This document shows, piece by piece, positions 1-11,599 of a stretch of 64,000 nt of DNA; position 1 is the stretch's first letter; every line of letters starts with the position of its first letter. This DNA is from Xenopus tropicalis (lineage: Eukaryota > Chordata > Amphibia > Anura > Pipidae): positions 151,070,163 through 151,134,162 of the forward strand of contig NC_030680.2 in assembly GCF_000004195.4 (NCBI RefSeq). The letters are read 5' to 3'. Made by a program: the position numbers and the translations under genes. The notes under the pieces are model-generated. The model worked only from the letters and a program-made list of their open reading frames with translations, was not told the origin of the DNA and searched no databases.

Positions 1-215
1 AGATACACACACACACACACAGATACACACACACAGACACAGATACACACACACACAGATACACACACACACACACACAGATACACACACACACACACAC
101 AGATACACACACACAGATACACACAGACACACACAGATACACACACAGACACACAGATACACACACACACACAGATACACACACACACACACACACACAG
201 ATACACACACACACA
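1..215. repeat. (AC)n microsatellite with AGAT interruptions
   Basis: An uninterrupted run of AC dinucleotides broken regularly by AGATAC, typical of an evolving compound microsatellite. Confidence 0.97.
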
Positions 216-649
216 TGTAACGGTACCAATGTTTCTCACCTCAGGATTCAGGGCTGAGTTCTCCCCCGGCCCCAGGCCGTTCAGCTCCACAGATTCCCGC
301 ATCTCCCCCATGACAAGGGCTTCTTGCTTCTTGGTGCCCTCTCCCCGGCTCTGTGCCAGCCCAATGGACCCTGGTACCGTTCCCCTGCCTCCTTGCCAGT
401 GCCGGTGTGTGAGTCAGTGTGGGGAGGTACAAAGCTCTAGCGCTTACTGTGAGGAGAGGCCTTGGGCTCCGGGCAGTGCCAGTGTGGGTGCCACCCAGCT
501 CCTACTGTCAGTCCCCAGTTATCCCTGTGATGGAGACAGTGGGTGGGAGTTGGTTCTGTTCCCAATTCCTCTTCCTGCACCCACAGCCCTCTGCCTTCTC
601 CCAGTTCTGCCAACACTTTCACATGCAACGTCCTCACAACAACTCATCA

Positions 650-1045
650 TCCTCTCTGCCCCCTCCCCATACTCTGCTCCAGCCTTCCTCCATTGTTTGC
701 CCCCTCCCCATACTCAGCCCTCAGCCCTCCCAGCCCTCCTCCATTGTCTGCCCCCTCCCTATACTCTGCTCCAGCCCTCCCAGCCCTCCTCCATTGTTTG
801 CCCCCACCCCATACCCTGCTCCCAGCCCTCCTCCATTGTTTGCCCCCTCCCCATACTCAGCCCTCCCAGCCCTCCTCCATTGTCTGCCCCCTCCCCATAC
901 TCTGCCCTCAGCCCTCCTCCATGGACTCTCAGCCCTCCTCCATTATCTGCCCCCTCCCTATACTCTGCTCCAGCCTTCCTCCATTGTCTGCCCCCTCCCC
1001 ATACGCTGCTCACAGCCCTCCTCCATTGTCTGCCTCCCTCTTCTA
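650..1045. repeat. C-rich minisatellite, irregular units of about 40-50 bp
   Basis: Repeated blocks combining CCTCCATTGTCTGCCCCCTC and CCCATACTCTGCTCCAGCC. Overlapping ORFs on both strands here come only from the repetition. Confidence 0.9.
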
Positions 1046-1168
1046 TGGGCTGAGACATGTGGGGGATTCCTCTCTCCCTGTGACGGTCCCCCTGCAGTCT
1101 GTCACCAACTCTCCCCCCCCCCTTTGGTCTCTGTAGTCCCCCAGCCAATAACTGCTTGTTATGGGTCA

Positions 1169-1622
1169 TTAAAGGGGAGGTTCACTCCTTTTAATATGTT
1201 ATACAATGACCAATTCTAAGCAACTTTTCAATTAGTCTTGATTATTTATCTTTTATAGTTTTTGAATTATTTCCCTTCTTCTTCTGACTCTTTGCAGCTT
1301 TCAAATGGGGGTCACTGACCCCGGCAGCCAAACCCTATTGCTCTGTGAGGCTCCAGTTTTATTGTTTTTGCTACTTTTTATTATTTATCTTTCTATTAAG
1401 CCCCTCTCCTATTCATATATCAGTCACTTTTTCCGAACCACTCCCTGGTTACTAAGGTAAATTGGACCCTAGCAACCAGATAACTGCTGAAATTGCAAAC
1501 TGGAGAGCTGTGGATCAAAAAGTAAAACAATGAAAAAACTACCAATGATAAAAAAAAAAATGAAGACTAATTGCAAACTGTCTCAGAATATCACTCTCTC
1601 CATCATACTAAAAGTTATCCCC
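1169..1622. mobile_element. T2-type MITE (piggyBac-like, TTAA-flanked), diverged
   Basis: Begins TTAAAGGGGAGGTTCAC and carries the frog-typical internal stretch AATTCTAAGCAACTTTTCAA and GGGGTCACTGACCCCGGCAG. The right end, CTAAAAGTTATCC, is degraded. The same family recurs at 37925-38366 and 46130-46686. Confidence 0.7.
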
Positions 1623-1904
1623 CCCATGTAGCCTCAGCTACATATATTCGTTATAGGGATACAAAACTTTGTTAAAAAGCCCCATGTTTTGTCAGCCGTG
1701 TCAGTAAAGGCTCCTGCCTCTCAGTGCCCAGAACATCTCTGGGAGACTCTGTAATAAGTCTCTCACGCTATTGGAAGCCACGTGTATTTATAGAGTGGGA
1801 ATTGTCTCCCCCTTGTGCCTGACTGGGGAATTACAACTTTCAAAGAAACAAAAAGGAGAATCTCACACCATTTTTTAATTCACCTTTGGCAGCCAAGCCC
1901 AAAA

Positions 1905-2545
1905 CCGGATTATATCTTAGTTGGGATCAAGTACAGGTACTGTTTTATTATTACAGAGAAAAGGGAATCATTTAACCATTAAATAAACCCAATAGGGCTG
2001 TTCTGCCCCAATAAGGGGTAATTATATCTTAGTTGGGATCAAGTACAGGTACTGTTTTATTATTACAGAGAAAAGGGAATCATTTAACCATTAAATAAAC
2101 CCAATAGGGCTGTTCTGCCCCAATAAGGGGTAATTATATCTTAGTTGGGATCAAGTACAGGTACTGTTTTATTATTACAGAGAAAAGGGGATCATTTAAC
2201 CATTAAATAAACCCAATAGGGCTGTTCTGCCCCCAATAAGGGGTAATTATATCTTAGTTGGGATCAAGTACAGGTACTGTTTTATTATTACAGAGAAAAG
2301 GGAATCATTTAACCATTAAATAAACCCAATAGGGCTGTTCTGCCCCAATAAGGGGTAATTATATCTTAGTTGGGATCAAGTACAGGTACTGTTTTATTAT
2401 TACAGAGAAAAGGGAATCATTTAACCATTAAATAAACCCAATAGGGCTGTTCTGCCCCCAATAAGGGGTAATTATATCTTAGTTGGGATCAAGTACAGGT
2501 ACTGTTTTATTATTACAGAGAAAAGGGAATCATTTAACCATTAAT
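1905..2545. repeat. 112-bp tandem array derived from a frog DNA transposon
   Basis: Six near-identical units containing ATCTTAGTTGGGATCAAGTA and CCCAATAGGGCTGTTCTGCC. The same unit is tandemly repeated inside the MITE at 53390-54047; here the element ends are not visible. Confidence 0.93.
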
Positions 2546-2974
2546 TTATCAGTGTGTAATATTGATTTTGTATTGAACAGATTATCATCCGGTACCGACC
2601 CCTGGGGTCTGCAAGCAACCGGGGCTTTTGAAATGCCATTTTAGCACTTATTAAGAAGGAAACCCCTTTGGATTTGGCTTTAGAATAAGTGTGGAAGTTA
2701 TGTGGGCCACGCCTATTACTGAGAATGATTGGATCTTTTCAATTGGGTTTCCTGATACAATAAGACATCAGCCTTTGCCTATGGGCCTCATGTAGTGCCA
2801 GGTTTCTCTTTTGTGGGGTATTCAATCCCCTAGCATATAAAGAATAAAAACGTGCCATGGTAGCATTCAGTTGTTTGCTAATATAGAAACGAGCTTATAA
2901 TATCGGAAATTGTTGACAGCGACCTGGTGTCCATTAACAAAAGGAAATATATATATACTGTATATAACATATAG

Positions 2975-3740
2975 GGGCCGATTCACTAAAGTGCAAAATA
3001 ACGTGCGCTATTTATAGCTATTTTATCGCGTCTTAATTTTCGCGACTTTTCGCACGATTCACTATAAGCATACTTGCGCTATTTTACGCACGATATCGCA
3101 TGCGTTATTTAACTCGCGATGATGGTATTTGCCCGTACATGCGCTAAATAACGCTCGCGTTTAGTCGCCGGATATTAATAGTAGCTTTAAATAGTGTATA
3201 GAAATATTAGCCACATATAGATGGTTGCATATAAATAGTAGCCACTAGTGATGAGCAAATGTTATCTTTAGTGAAAAATTAGCAAATGAACGCACGCCAT
3301 GTTAGCCATACACGCCAATACTTGCTGAAAATTACTGTATTAAAAATGACCATTTCGCTGCAAACTGGCGGCTGCGTCACTCTAGGGGAAACACAGACTG
3401 AATAAATAACACTGTAAGTCCATATTTTATTGCAAAAGCTCATTTACTGTACTTTTCTATAATTATTATACCTAGTAATGTATTTTGTGCGACTAAAGAT
3501 TTACCGCTATAGTACTGTATATTTTGGCGACTAAAGATTCCCCGCTATAGTACTGTATATTAGTAGCGAAATTCCATACATGCCAAGACTTGCGCATGCG
3601 GTCGCGCGAGAAATAACGCATGCGATATGGCGACTTATCGCACGCGATAATACTATGGTGAATCGTGCACTAATTATCGCGACTAATTTAATGCAAAAAA
3701 GCGTGCGATAAATTTTATCTCACTTTAGTGAATCAGGCCC
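2975..3740. mobile_element. MITE with about 20-bp terminal inverted repeats
   Basis: Left end GGGCCGATTCACTAAAGTG and right end CACTTTAGTGAATCAGGCCC are inverted copies differing by one base insertion. ATAG flanks both sides, a possible 4-bp target duplication. The interior is AT-rich with many CGCGA/TCGCG motifs and no ORF. Confidence 0.85.
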
Positions 3741-4610
3741 ATAGTCTGATGCATCCAACTTCTGTTCTTATACTGTAGATGTCTTCCCTTTAGTATGGGT
3801 CACCCAACGGTCTTTTACTATGGCGGAACCCCCACAGTATGAGTTACTAAAGTCTCTAGTTATGGGTGTGCTTTAGTACGGGTAACCCAACTCTTTTTGT
3901 CACATTTTGGTCTTTCTATAAAATTGTATATTGCTCTTCTCACTGGTATTTGTTGTTTTCTCCTCCCACCACAGGTCTCCAATAAGAATCTGGTCTCCAG
4001 TCTCTGCTCTCCTGCATGACCCAGATTATTCCATGACCTCCTATAGATCGGAGCAGAGTGAGGAGTCTGCGGATGTTGAGCTCAGAGCCAAAGATGTTGG
4101 GGCAAGATGATGGTCAGACTTACTGTACTGTGTCAAAAAAGATCCCGGTCAAGTAGAATGTTCTACAATACATTATAGGCAGAAGTGTCTTGTCAATAAA
4201 ATCTATTTTTTCTCATTTTATGATTAAACTTAGATCTGAGTGTGTTATCTGCTAATTCCCACTGATTGTGACTCTAGACAAAGAGGCCTGGGAGGAGCAG
4301 AACCTACAAAGAACCCTCTGGGCATGGCCACCTCAACAAAATGTGGCCCTCAAGGCAAATGTGAAATATGAGCAGCGCCCCAGTGTCTAGGTTGAGTATA
4401 GTCTTCCCAGACAGTACTGTAGTGTGAGGTGAGTAGGAGGAGGTTCCTTCTGGAACTTGGGCAGGAACCTACCCATGATGCAGTTTGATACTGGGCTACT
4501 TTAAAGTCAACAATGGTTGAACTGAAAGAAAGAAGTTGTACTGAGTCTGAAAAATGGTTTGTGCGGAGGTGCGGCCACGCTTGAGGGACACCATGAAATG
4601 GAACTCAACT

Positions 4611-4786
4611 GGGGCTCATTTATCAACACTGAGCAAATTTGCCCATGGGCAGTAACCCATAGCAACCAATCAGTGATTGGCTTTTGTCAGCCAGCTGCAT
4701 GTAGAACAATGAATGCAACAATTTGATTGGTTGCCATAGGTTACTGCCCATGGGCAAATTTGCCCAGCGTTGATAATAATGGGGGC
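4611..4786. mobile_element. Short foldback MITE
   Basis: GGGGCTCATTTATCAACACT at the left and an inverted counterpart at the right, with GGGCAAATTTGCC nearby in both arms, enclose a short unique loop. The two arms pair over about 50 bp with mismatches. Confidence 0.8.
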
Positions 4787-4845
4787 TGGACTTGATGGGA
4801 CTTGAGTCAACTACTCTGGCCATGGTTACTGTCTAATCAAGCACC

Positions 4846-5127
4846 CCGGGCTGTATTTAGGTCTGGTGTCACCCTAGGCACCTAAATGCACCCCCTATTT
4901 GGAAGAAGTGACGCCACTCTCAATGTGCAGGTCACATCCGGGCACTTCATGTGTGGGGGCCGCATACCCCCCCAGTTCCGTCGTGGATCTCGGCAGGAAC
5001 TCTCCAATGGTGGCTGGGGAGATTTTTACATTTTTTCTAAAAATAAATCTTATATAGGCCGGGGCACCCCCCCACCCCCAAAAGCTGCCGCCCCAGGCCC
5101 TCGGGTGTCTATATATAAATACGCCCC
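4846..5127. mobile_element. Possible non-autonomous DNA element
   Basis: The ends CGGGCTGTATTTAGGT and the complement of AAATACGCCCC resemble a short inverted repeat around a GC-rich interior containing ACCCTAGGCACC. No clear target duplication was seen. Confidence 0.35.
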
Positions 5128-5799
5128 AGCAAACACTGACTGGAAGAGCTGTATGGGCCAATGGTGCCATGTGATTTCCCACTTATTTCACTGTAGCTGT
5201 AGGTGTGGGGGTCTGCAAAATATTCTCAAGGGGGGCAAAGTCATTCAAAAACAAGTCTTTTCGAGACTAAGCCTGGATACAGTAACTAGGTACCCAGTTT
5301 GTAGGAAATCACACAATTGTGTAACTAGGGGGCGCTGTTTCAGCAGAGAGTTTAAATCATGAGAATGTGCTGCTCTGTACATAACCCAATAGTAGCTACA
5401 AATCTATGTAAAAACCATTGTGGCACCAAGCTAAGGCCAATAAAGGGCAGAAAGCCCACCATATGTGGGGTGGGGTAGTGCCCCCCCCCCCTTGCCCCTA
5501 TGCACTTTGCGTGTTGGGGGCAGAAATACAATGAGGGCAGGGCAACATCGGAAGAATTGCCACTGGGGGAGGGGTCTGGATTGGAGTCTCAGATTTCATA
5601 AATTGCCTAGAGCCCCCCTATTTTGCAGATCCAGCCCTTGCAATACAAGGTAGGGGGGTCACATCAGAAAGGGCCCCCAGTGCAAGATCAGCCCCCTGTA
5701 AACTACCGGGCCTATGTGAGGGAGCACTTACAGCTCCATATATATATATATATAAGTGCCCTCAGTGCGGAAACACCCATCATGCATGTTTCTATCTGC

Positions 5800-6992
5800 A
5801 TGTTGGGGGGATACACAATGTGGGGGGCAGATATTCCAGAACAGCCCTGCACAGTGCATTTCCCATAAGTCTCGATATAAAGGGGAATGTTGGGGGGGAT
5901 ACACCTAATGTGGGGGGCAGAGAGTTCAGCACAGCCCTGCACAGTGCATTTCCCATAAGTCTCGATATAAAGGGGAATGTTGGGGGGATACACCTAATGG
6001 GGGGGGCAGAGATTCCAGCACAGCCCTGCCCAGTGCACTTCCCATAAGTCCCTATATAAAGGGGAATGTTGGGGGGATACACCTAATGTGGGGGGCAGAG
6101 AGTTCAGCACAGCCCTGCACAGTGCATTTCCCATAAGTCTCGATATAAAGGGGAATGTTGGGGGGATACACCTAATGTGGGGGGCAGAGATCTCAGCACA
6201 GCCCTGCACAGTACATTTCCCATAAGCCCCTATATAAAGGGGAATGTTGGGGGGGATACACCTAATGTGGGGGGCAGAGAGTTCAGCCCAGCCCTGCACA
6301 GTGCATTTCCCATAAGTCCCTATATAATGGGGAATGTTGGGGGGATACACCTAATGTGGGGGGCAGAGATCTCAGCACAGCCCTGCACAGTGCATTTCCC
6401 ATAAGTCCCTATATAATGGGGAATGTTGGGGGGATACACCTAATGTGGGGGGCAGAGATCTCAGCACAGCCCTGCACAGTACATTTCCCATAAGCCCCTA
6501 TATAAAGGGGAATGTTGGGGGGATACACCTAATGTGGGGGGCAGAGATTCCAGCACAGCCCTGCACAGTGCATTTCCCAAAAGTCCCTATATAAAGGGGA
6601 ATGTTGGGGGGATACACCTAATGGGGGGGGCAGAGATTCCAGCACAGCCCTGCACAGTGCATTTCCCATAAGTCCCTATATAAAGGGGAATGTTGGGGGG
6701 ATACACCTAATGTGGGGGGCAGAGAGTTCAGCACAGCCCTGCCCAGTGCATTTCCCATAAGCCCCTATATAAAGGGGAATGTTGGGGGGATACACCTAAT
6801 GTGGGGGGGTGAGATTCCAGCCCAGCCCTGCACAGTGCATTTCCCATAAGTCCCGATATAAAGGGGAATGTTGGGGGGATACACCTAATGGGGGGGGGCA
6901 GAGAGTTCAGCACAGCCCTGCACAGTGCATTTCCCATAAGTCCCTATATAAAGGGGAATGTTGGGGGGATACACCTAATGTGGGGGGCAGAG
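5800..6992. repeat. Minisatellite, about 89-bp unit, roughly 13 copies
   Basis: Units contain GGGGGATACACCTAATGTGG, CAGCACAGCCCTGCACAGTG and CCCATAAGTCCCTATATAAA. Copies differ by a few substitutions and G-run lengths. Confidence 0.95.
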
Positions 6993-7144
6993 ATTACTAT
7001 TGGTGAAAAAGTGTTGCTATACGGGAGTATATCCGGGAGTAAAATGCTATTGCTGTTTGTGAGATGGGATTCAGCCTTACAGACTCACACACACACAGGG
7101 ATGTTTGTTATTTGTTGTTTTTATTGATTTTGTTGTTTTGTTGG

Positions 7145-7360
7145 CGCCTGTCAGCGGGGCCCCTGCTGAGCCTCCCACACCAACCCACACAGCAGGGGCC
7201 CCGCTGAGCCTCCCACACCAACCCACACAGCAGGGGCCCCACTGAGCCTCCCACACCAACCCACACAGCAGGGGCCCCGCTGAGCCTCCCACACCAACCC
7301 ACACAGCAGGGGCCCCGCTGAGCCTCCCACACCAACCCACACAGCAGGGGCCCCACTGAG
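7145..7360. repeat. 39-bp minisatellite, about 5 copies
   Basis: Repeats of GAGCCTCCCACACCAACCC followed by ACACAGCAGGGGCCCC. Related single modules recur at 7505-7580 and 8578-8660 inside the neighbouring tandem region. Confidence 0.93.
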
Positions 7361-7429
7361 CCTCTCAAGTTTTTATTTTTTTTGTTTTATTTCCTAACCT
7401 TTTTTATTTTTTTTTACCTTCCTAACATA

Positions 7430-8850
7430 ACTAATTGGCCTATTTACCTAAGAACCCTAATAACTTGCCCCAGTTGGGAGAAAAGTTATGGAATCACCCT
7501 TACCTGTTGGGGCCTGTCAGCGGGGCCCCCTGCTGCGCCACCCACACACCAACCCACACAGCAGGGGGCTCCGCTGAGCCGCTAAAGTTTTTTTTGTTTT
7601 TTTGTTTTTTTCTATTTGCTAAACTAACCTAATTTTTTTTATATTCCTAACCCAATTGGCCTATTTACCTAAGAACCCTAATAACTTGCCCCAGTTGGGA
7701 GAAAAGTTATGGATTCATCCATTTTTCTTTGTTTTTCTTTTGTTTTTTTTGTGGTTTTGTTTTTTTTTATTTCCTAAACTAACTTTTTTTTTTTTTAACT
7801 TCCTAACATAACTAATTGGCCTATTTACCTAAGAACCCTAACAACTTGCCCCAGTTGGGAGAAAAGTTATGGATTCATCCATTTTTATTTTTTTATTTTT
7901 TTTTTAAATTACCTAAACTAACCGATTTTTTGGGATTTTTTTGTTTTTTATTTTCTAAACCTATTTTTTTTTTGTTTTTTAATTTCATAAACTAAACAAT
8001 TTACTTATTTACCTAAGAACCCTAATAACTTGCCCCAGTTGGGAGAAAAGTTATGGATTCATCGATTTTTTTTATTTTTTTAAATTTCCTAAACTAACCT
8101 CTTTTTTGGGATTTTTTTGTTTTTTATTTTCTAATCCCATTTTTTTTGGTTGTTTTTTAATTTCATAAACTAAACAATTTACTTATTTACCTAAGAATCC
8201 TAATAACTTGCCCCAGTTGGGAGAAAAGTTATGGATTCATCCATTTTTTTGTTTTTTTTTTAAATTACCTAAACTAACCTATTTTCTGGGTTTTTTTTGT
8301 TTTTTATTTTCTAAACCTATTTTTTTTGTCTATTTTTTAACTTCCTAACATAACTAATTGGCCTATTTACCTAAAAATCCTAATAACTTGCCCCAGTTGG
8401 GAGAAAAGTTATGGATTTATCCATTTTTCTTTGTTTTTCTTGTGTTTTCGTTTTTTTTTATTTCCTAAACTAACCTATTTTTTTTTTTTTTATTCCTAAC
8501 ATAACTAATTGGCCTATTTACCTAAGAACCCTAATAACTTGCCCCAGTTGGGAGAAAAGTTATGGATTCATCCTTACCTGTTGGGGCCTGTCAGCGGGGC
8601 CCCCTGCTGCGCCACCCACTCACCAACCCACACAGCAGGGGGCTCCGCTGAGCCTCTCAAGTTTTTTTTTGTTTTTTTTTTTTTTTTGTTGTTTTTTTGT
8701 TGTTTTTTTTTGTTTTTTTTTTTTCTAATTGCTAAACTAACCTAATTTTTTTTTTTTTTTTTTTATTCCTAACCTAATTTACCTATTTACTTACGAATCC
8801 TAATAACTTGCCCCAGTAGGGATAAAAGTTATGGATTCGTCCTTTACAAC
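7430..8850 (-). repeat. Tandem amplification of an exon-3-like segment with T-rich spacers
   Basis: About eight copies of a core reading TTGCCCCAGTTGGGAGAAAA on the plus strand occur near 7457, 7688, 7850, 8032, 8212, 8392, 8540 and 8808. They are separated by long T-rich stretches. Each copy on the minus strand preserves the coding sense ITFLPTGASY and its stop. Only the copy at 8795-8850 keeps the acceptor and the extra codons before it. Two copies (7500 and 8573) carry a GGGGCC-containing module that ends in CAACAG/GTAAGG, also donor-like. Confidence 0.75.
8795..8850 (-). CDS. Candidate small gene, exon 3 with stop codon
   Basis: The acceptor tract ending TTTTCTTTTTTAG opens a 56-bp exon coding for VVKDESITFIPTGASY and then TAG (8800-8802). 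Five bases later there is a perfect GTAAGT donor, so the transcript may continue to a further untranslated exon. Alternatively it may end at AATAAA (8762-8767, minus). The three exons give 54 codons plus stop. Diverged copies of this exon recur downstream, but they lack the acceptor tract. Confidence 0.36.
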
Positions 8851-9004
8851 CTAAAAAAGAAAACAAACAAAAAGGACATTATTAGTGTTGGAAACCTTGG
8901 AATAGATGTGTAACATACACACTAACACAAAGGACAATGATACAAATGATTTTACCTTTCGCACACTCCCACACTGGGAAAGGCATAGGCAGCGCTAAAG
9001 GTCC

Positions 9005-9077
9005 CCATACACGGGCCGATTCTAGCTGCCGATATGGGTCCCATTAGATTGGGCAGCTAATCGGCCCGTGTATGGGC
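9005..9077. repeat. Hairpin-forming MITE fragment
   Basis: TCCCCATACACGGGCCGATT and its inverted partner AATCGGCCCGTGTATGGG enclose a short loop. The same GGCCATACACG-type ends are seen in the intact MITE at 43123-43265. Confidence 0.7.
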
Positions 9078-9393
9078 ACTGCCGGCGGGCCTGCCCCACC
9101 CATATCTGGCCTGAAATCGGGCAGATCTCGATCGGGCAGGTTAGAAAATCTAGTCGGATCGGGGAGCGCATGGGCTCGTTGATGGGGCCCCGGACTGACT
9201 TTGCCTATACCCGCTATAATACACCACCACGCCTTATTATCTATTACTGATGATAAACTAATAATAAGCCCGTCAGTAACTACTGATGCAATGCCTGCAG
9301 CCCCCCCTGAGCCGCTAAGTACCCTATACACACAGACCCTGATCTAGCACCCCATTTAGGCACAAATAGTTATATCTGGTGTTTTTTACTTAC

Positions 9394-9429
9394 GTAACGA
9401 ACCGCCTCCCATTTGGCAACTTTTCCAGC
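9394..9429 (-). CDS. Candidate small gene, exon 2
   Basis: A 36-bp exon between a strong acceptor (an almost pure pyrimidine tract ending TTTTTTAG) and a perfect donor (TAC/GTAAGT). It codes for AGKVAKWEAVRY in phase 0 with its neighbours. The pairing of two strong splice sites over so short a span is the main evidence. Confidence 0.38.
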
Positions 9430-9946
9430 CTAAAAAAGAAAAAAAAACCCGTTAGTATTTTATACAAATAAACCGAACCATCAAGTATGAGGCGTCGGCA
9501 ACGGTTACACGTTTATCTCTACATCTCACTAGGGAAATACGCAGGGAACAAAGAAAGGGACTAATGCCGCACAGTATGGATTCCATGGGCCCAGGGAGGC
9601 TTCTGGGAGTTTATATTAGGGAGGCACCCAATCCTTTTTAAAAGTTTCGGCCGAATACGGAACTGAACCCCAATTTCCATATGCAATGAAGGTAACGGAA
9701 GGGTTAAAGAGAAGCGCGCACATAGTGCGTATGGAACATTTCCGCTTCCGTGCTTATGTGATTGGGTTCAGCCCGGCACATGGAAATGCTGCTGTAATGT
9801 GCAAAGCGCTATTGTTAGAGCCACGGCGACTAATCGCCCCGTCTGTCTGCGCCATAAAGGCTCCTTGGGGGCTCATTCCGGCTCATATACACATTAAACA
9901 TTGTAGGAAATGAGAGCGCAGAGACGGGTGTAAATCTGTATCTTAC

Positions 9947-10024
9947 CTTCTTCTTCTTGTACCTGAACGGTGCGCAGACACCTCTCACACAGTCCAGGAT
10001 ACAATCACAGAGTCTGGGCGCCAT
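9947..10024 (-). CDS. Candidate small gene, exon 1 (unrecognised, Cys- and Lys-rich N-terminus)
   Basis: An ATG in good context (CCACAATGG) opens 26 codons, MAPRLCDCILDCVRGVCAPF followed by RYKKKK, ending exactly at a consensus donor AAG/GTAAGA. Four cysteines alternate with hydrophobic residues before a basic cluster, which could suit membrane attachment (inference). No family is recognised. The frame continues in phase 0 into a 36-bp exon at 9394-9429. A 60-bp minisatellite starts about 100 bp upstream. The split-gene model rests on splice signals and frame only. Confidence 0.4.
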
Positions 10025-10117
10025 TGTGGTACAGGGTCGTTACTGTCGTTATATGGAAATAAACAAAAACACAGCAATTAGTAACAACGAAGCAAATAAT
10101 GAAGGAAACACAGGCAG

Positions 10118-10912
10118 TCATTATTGGGGATCAGTCTGTGGGGCATTAGGGTACCCATATATTTATACATACATATTCCTGTTATTGGGGGTCAGTGTAT
10201 GGGGCATTAGGGTACCCATATATTTATACATTCATATTCCTGTTATTGGGGGTCAGTGTATGGGGCATTAGGGTACCCATATATTTATACATACATATTC
10301 CTGTTATTGGGGGTCAGTGTATGGGGCATTAGGGTACCCATATATTTATACATACATATTCCTGTTATTGGGGGTCAGTGTATGGGGCATTAGGGTACCC
10401 ATATATTTATACATACATATTCCTGTTATTGGGGGTCAGTCTGTGGGGCATTAGGGTACCCATATATTTATACATACATATTCCTGTTATTGGGGGTCAG
10501 TGTATGGGGCATTAGGGTACCCATATATTTATACATACATATTCCTGTTATTGGGGGTCAGTCTGTGGGGCATTAGGGTACCCATATATTTATACATACA
10601 TATTCCTGTTATTGGGGGTCAGTGTATGGGGCATTAGGGTACCCATATATTTATACATACATATTCCTGTTATTGGGGGTCAGTGTATGGGGCATTAGGG
10701 TACCCATATATTTATACATACATATTCCTGTTATTGGGGATCAGTGTATGGGGCATTAGGGTACCCATATATTTATACATACATATTCCTGTTATTGGGG
10801 GTCAGTGTATGGGGCATTAGGGTACCCATATATTTATACATACATATTCCTGTTATTGGGGGTAAGTCTGTGGGGCATTAGGGTACCCATATATTTATAC
10901 ATTCATATTCCC
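10118..10912. repeat. 60-bp minisatellite, about 13 copies
   Basis: Highly uniform units with GGGGGTCAGTGTATGGGGCA and ACCCATATATTTATACATAC. It lies about 100 bp upstream of the candidate small gene's ATG. Confidence 0.97.
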
Positions 10913-11217
10913 GTTTGTTTAATGGAAATAAATGCTGGGATATGGGGCAATGTAGAGCGAAACGTTACAAAACTGAAATGAAATCTAATTGGTAGGAGAG
11001 ACCTGAGTATTTTTCTTAGGAGTAAAAAGTATTTGTTTCTAGTTAATCAAAACATGTGAGATTTTCCGACTCAGGGAAAGAGATTTTGGTGCGAGTGCAA
11101 ATTAGAATTGTAACAGGGAGGAGCCCATAGGAGGGACAACTTACCGTTTCTGCTCTAAAAAGCAATCTGAAGTGTTTCCCCAAGTTGTAACAGTTACGCA
11201 CACACGGGTGGTATTAT

Positions 11218-11411
11218 GACATCAGCGTTGCCATGGAAACCCATTGTGACATCACCTGCAGGCTTCTTAGAGCTAAATGCCCTTAGTTGCAAAGGTTTTG
11301 CAATATCAGCTGACTACATGGGAGGTCTAAAGACATCAGCGTTGCCATGGGAACCCACTATGACATCACCTGCAGGCTTCCTTCAGGTAAATGCCCTTAG
11401 TTGCAAAAGCG
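11218..11411. repeat. Two direct copies of a segment with CRE-like motifs
   Basis: Two copies 114 bp apart share GACATCAGCGTTGCCATGG, GACATCACCTGCAGGCTTC and AAATGCCCTTAGTTGCAAA. Each carries two TGACATCA-like motifs. It could be a small regulatory duplication or a repeat fragment. Confidence 0.6.
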
Positions 11412-11599
11412 TTGCCCTCGCTGCATCATACTAACAGGGAATTTAATGGTGACACCCCCTTTAGGTTCCTGTGTAAGATGATTGGTCAGGGCCCACCTTA
11501 GCGCCAAACAAGGGGATAGACATTTGAACACATTGTAATGATTCCCTGTAGATCTATAATAGCAAATGGATTTCCCTGTATATGAGTATATGTCAGGGT

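Noticed and set aside
10118..10912. CRISPR-like regular repeat
   Set aside because: Units are directly abutting with no unique spacers, and the genome is a vertebrate; it is a minisatellite.
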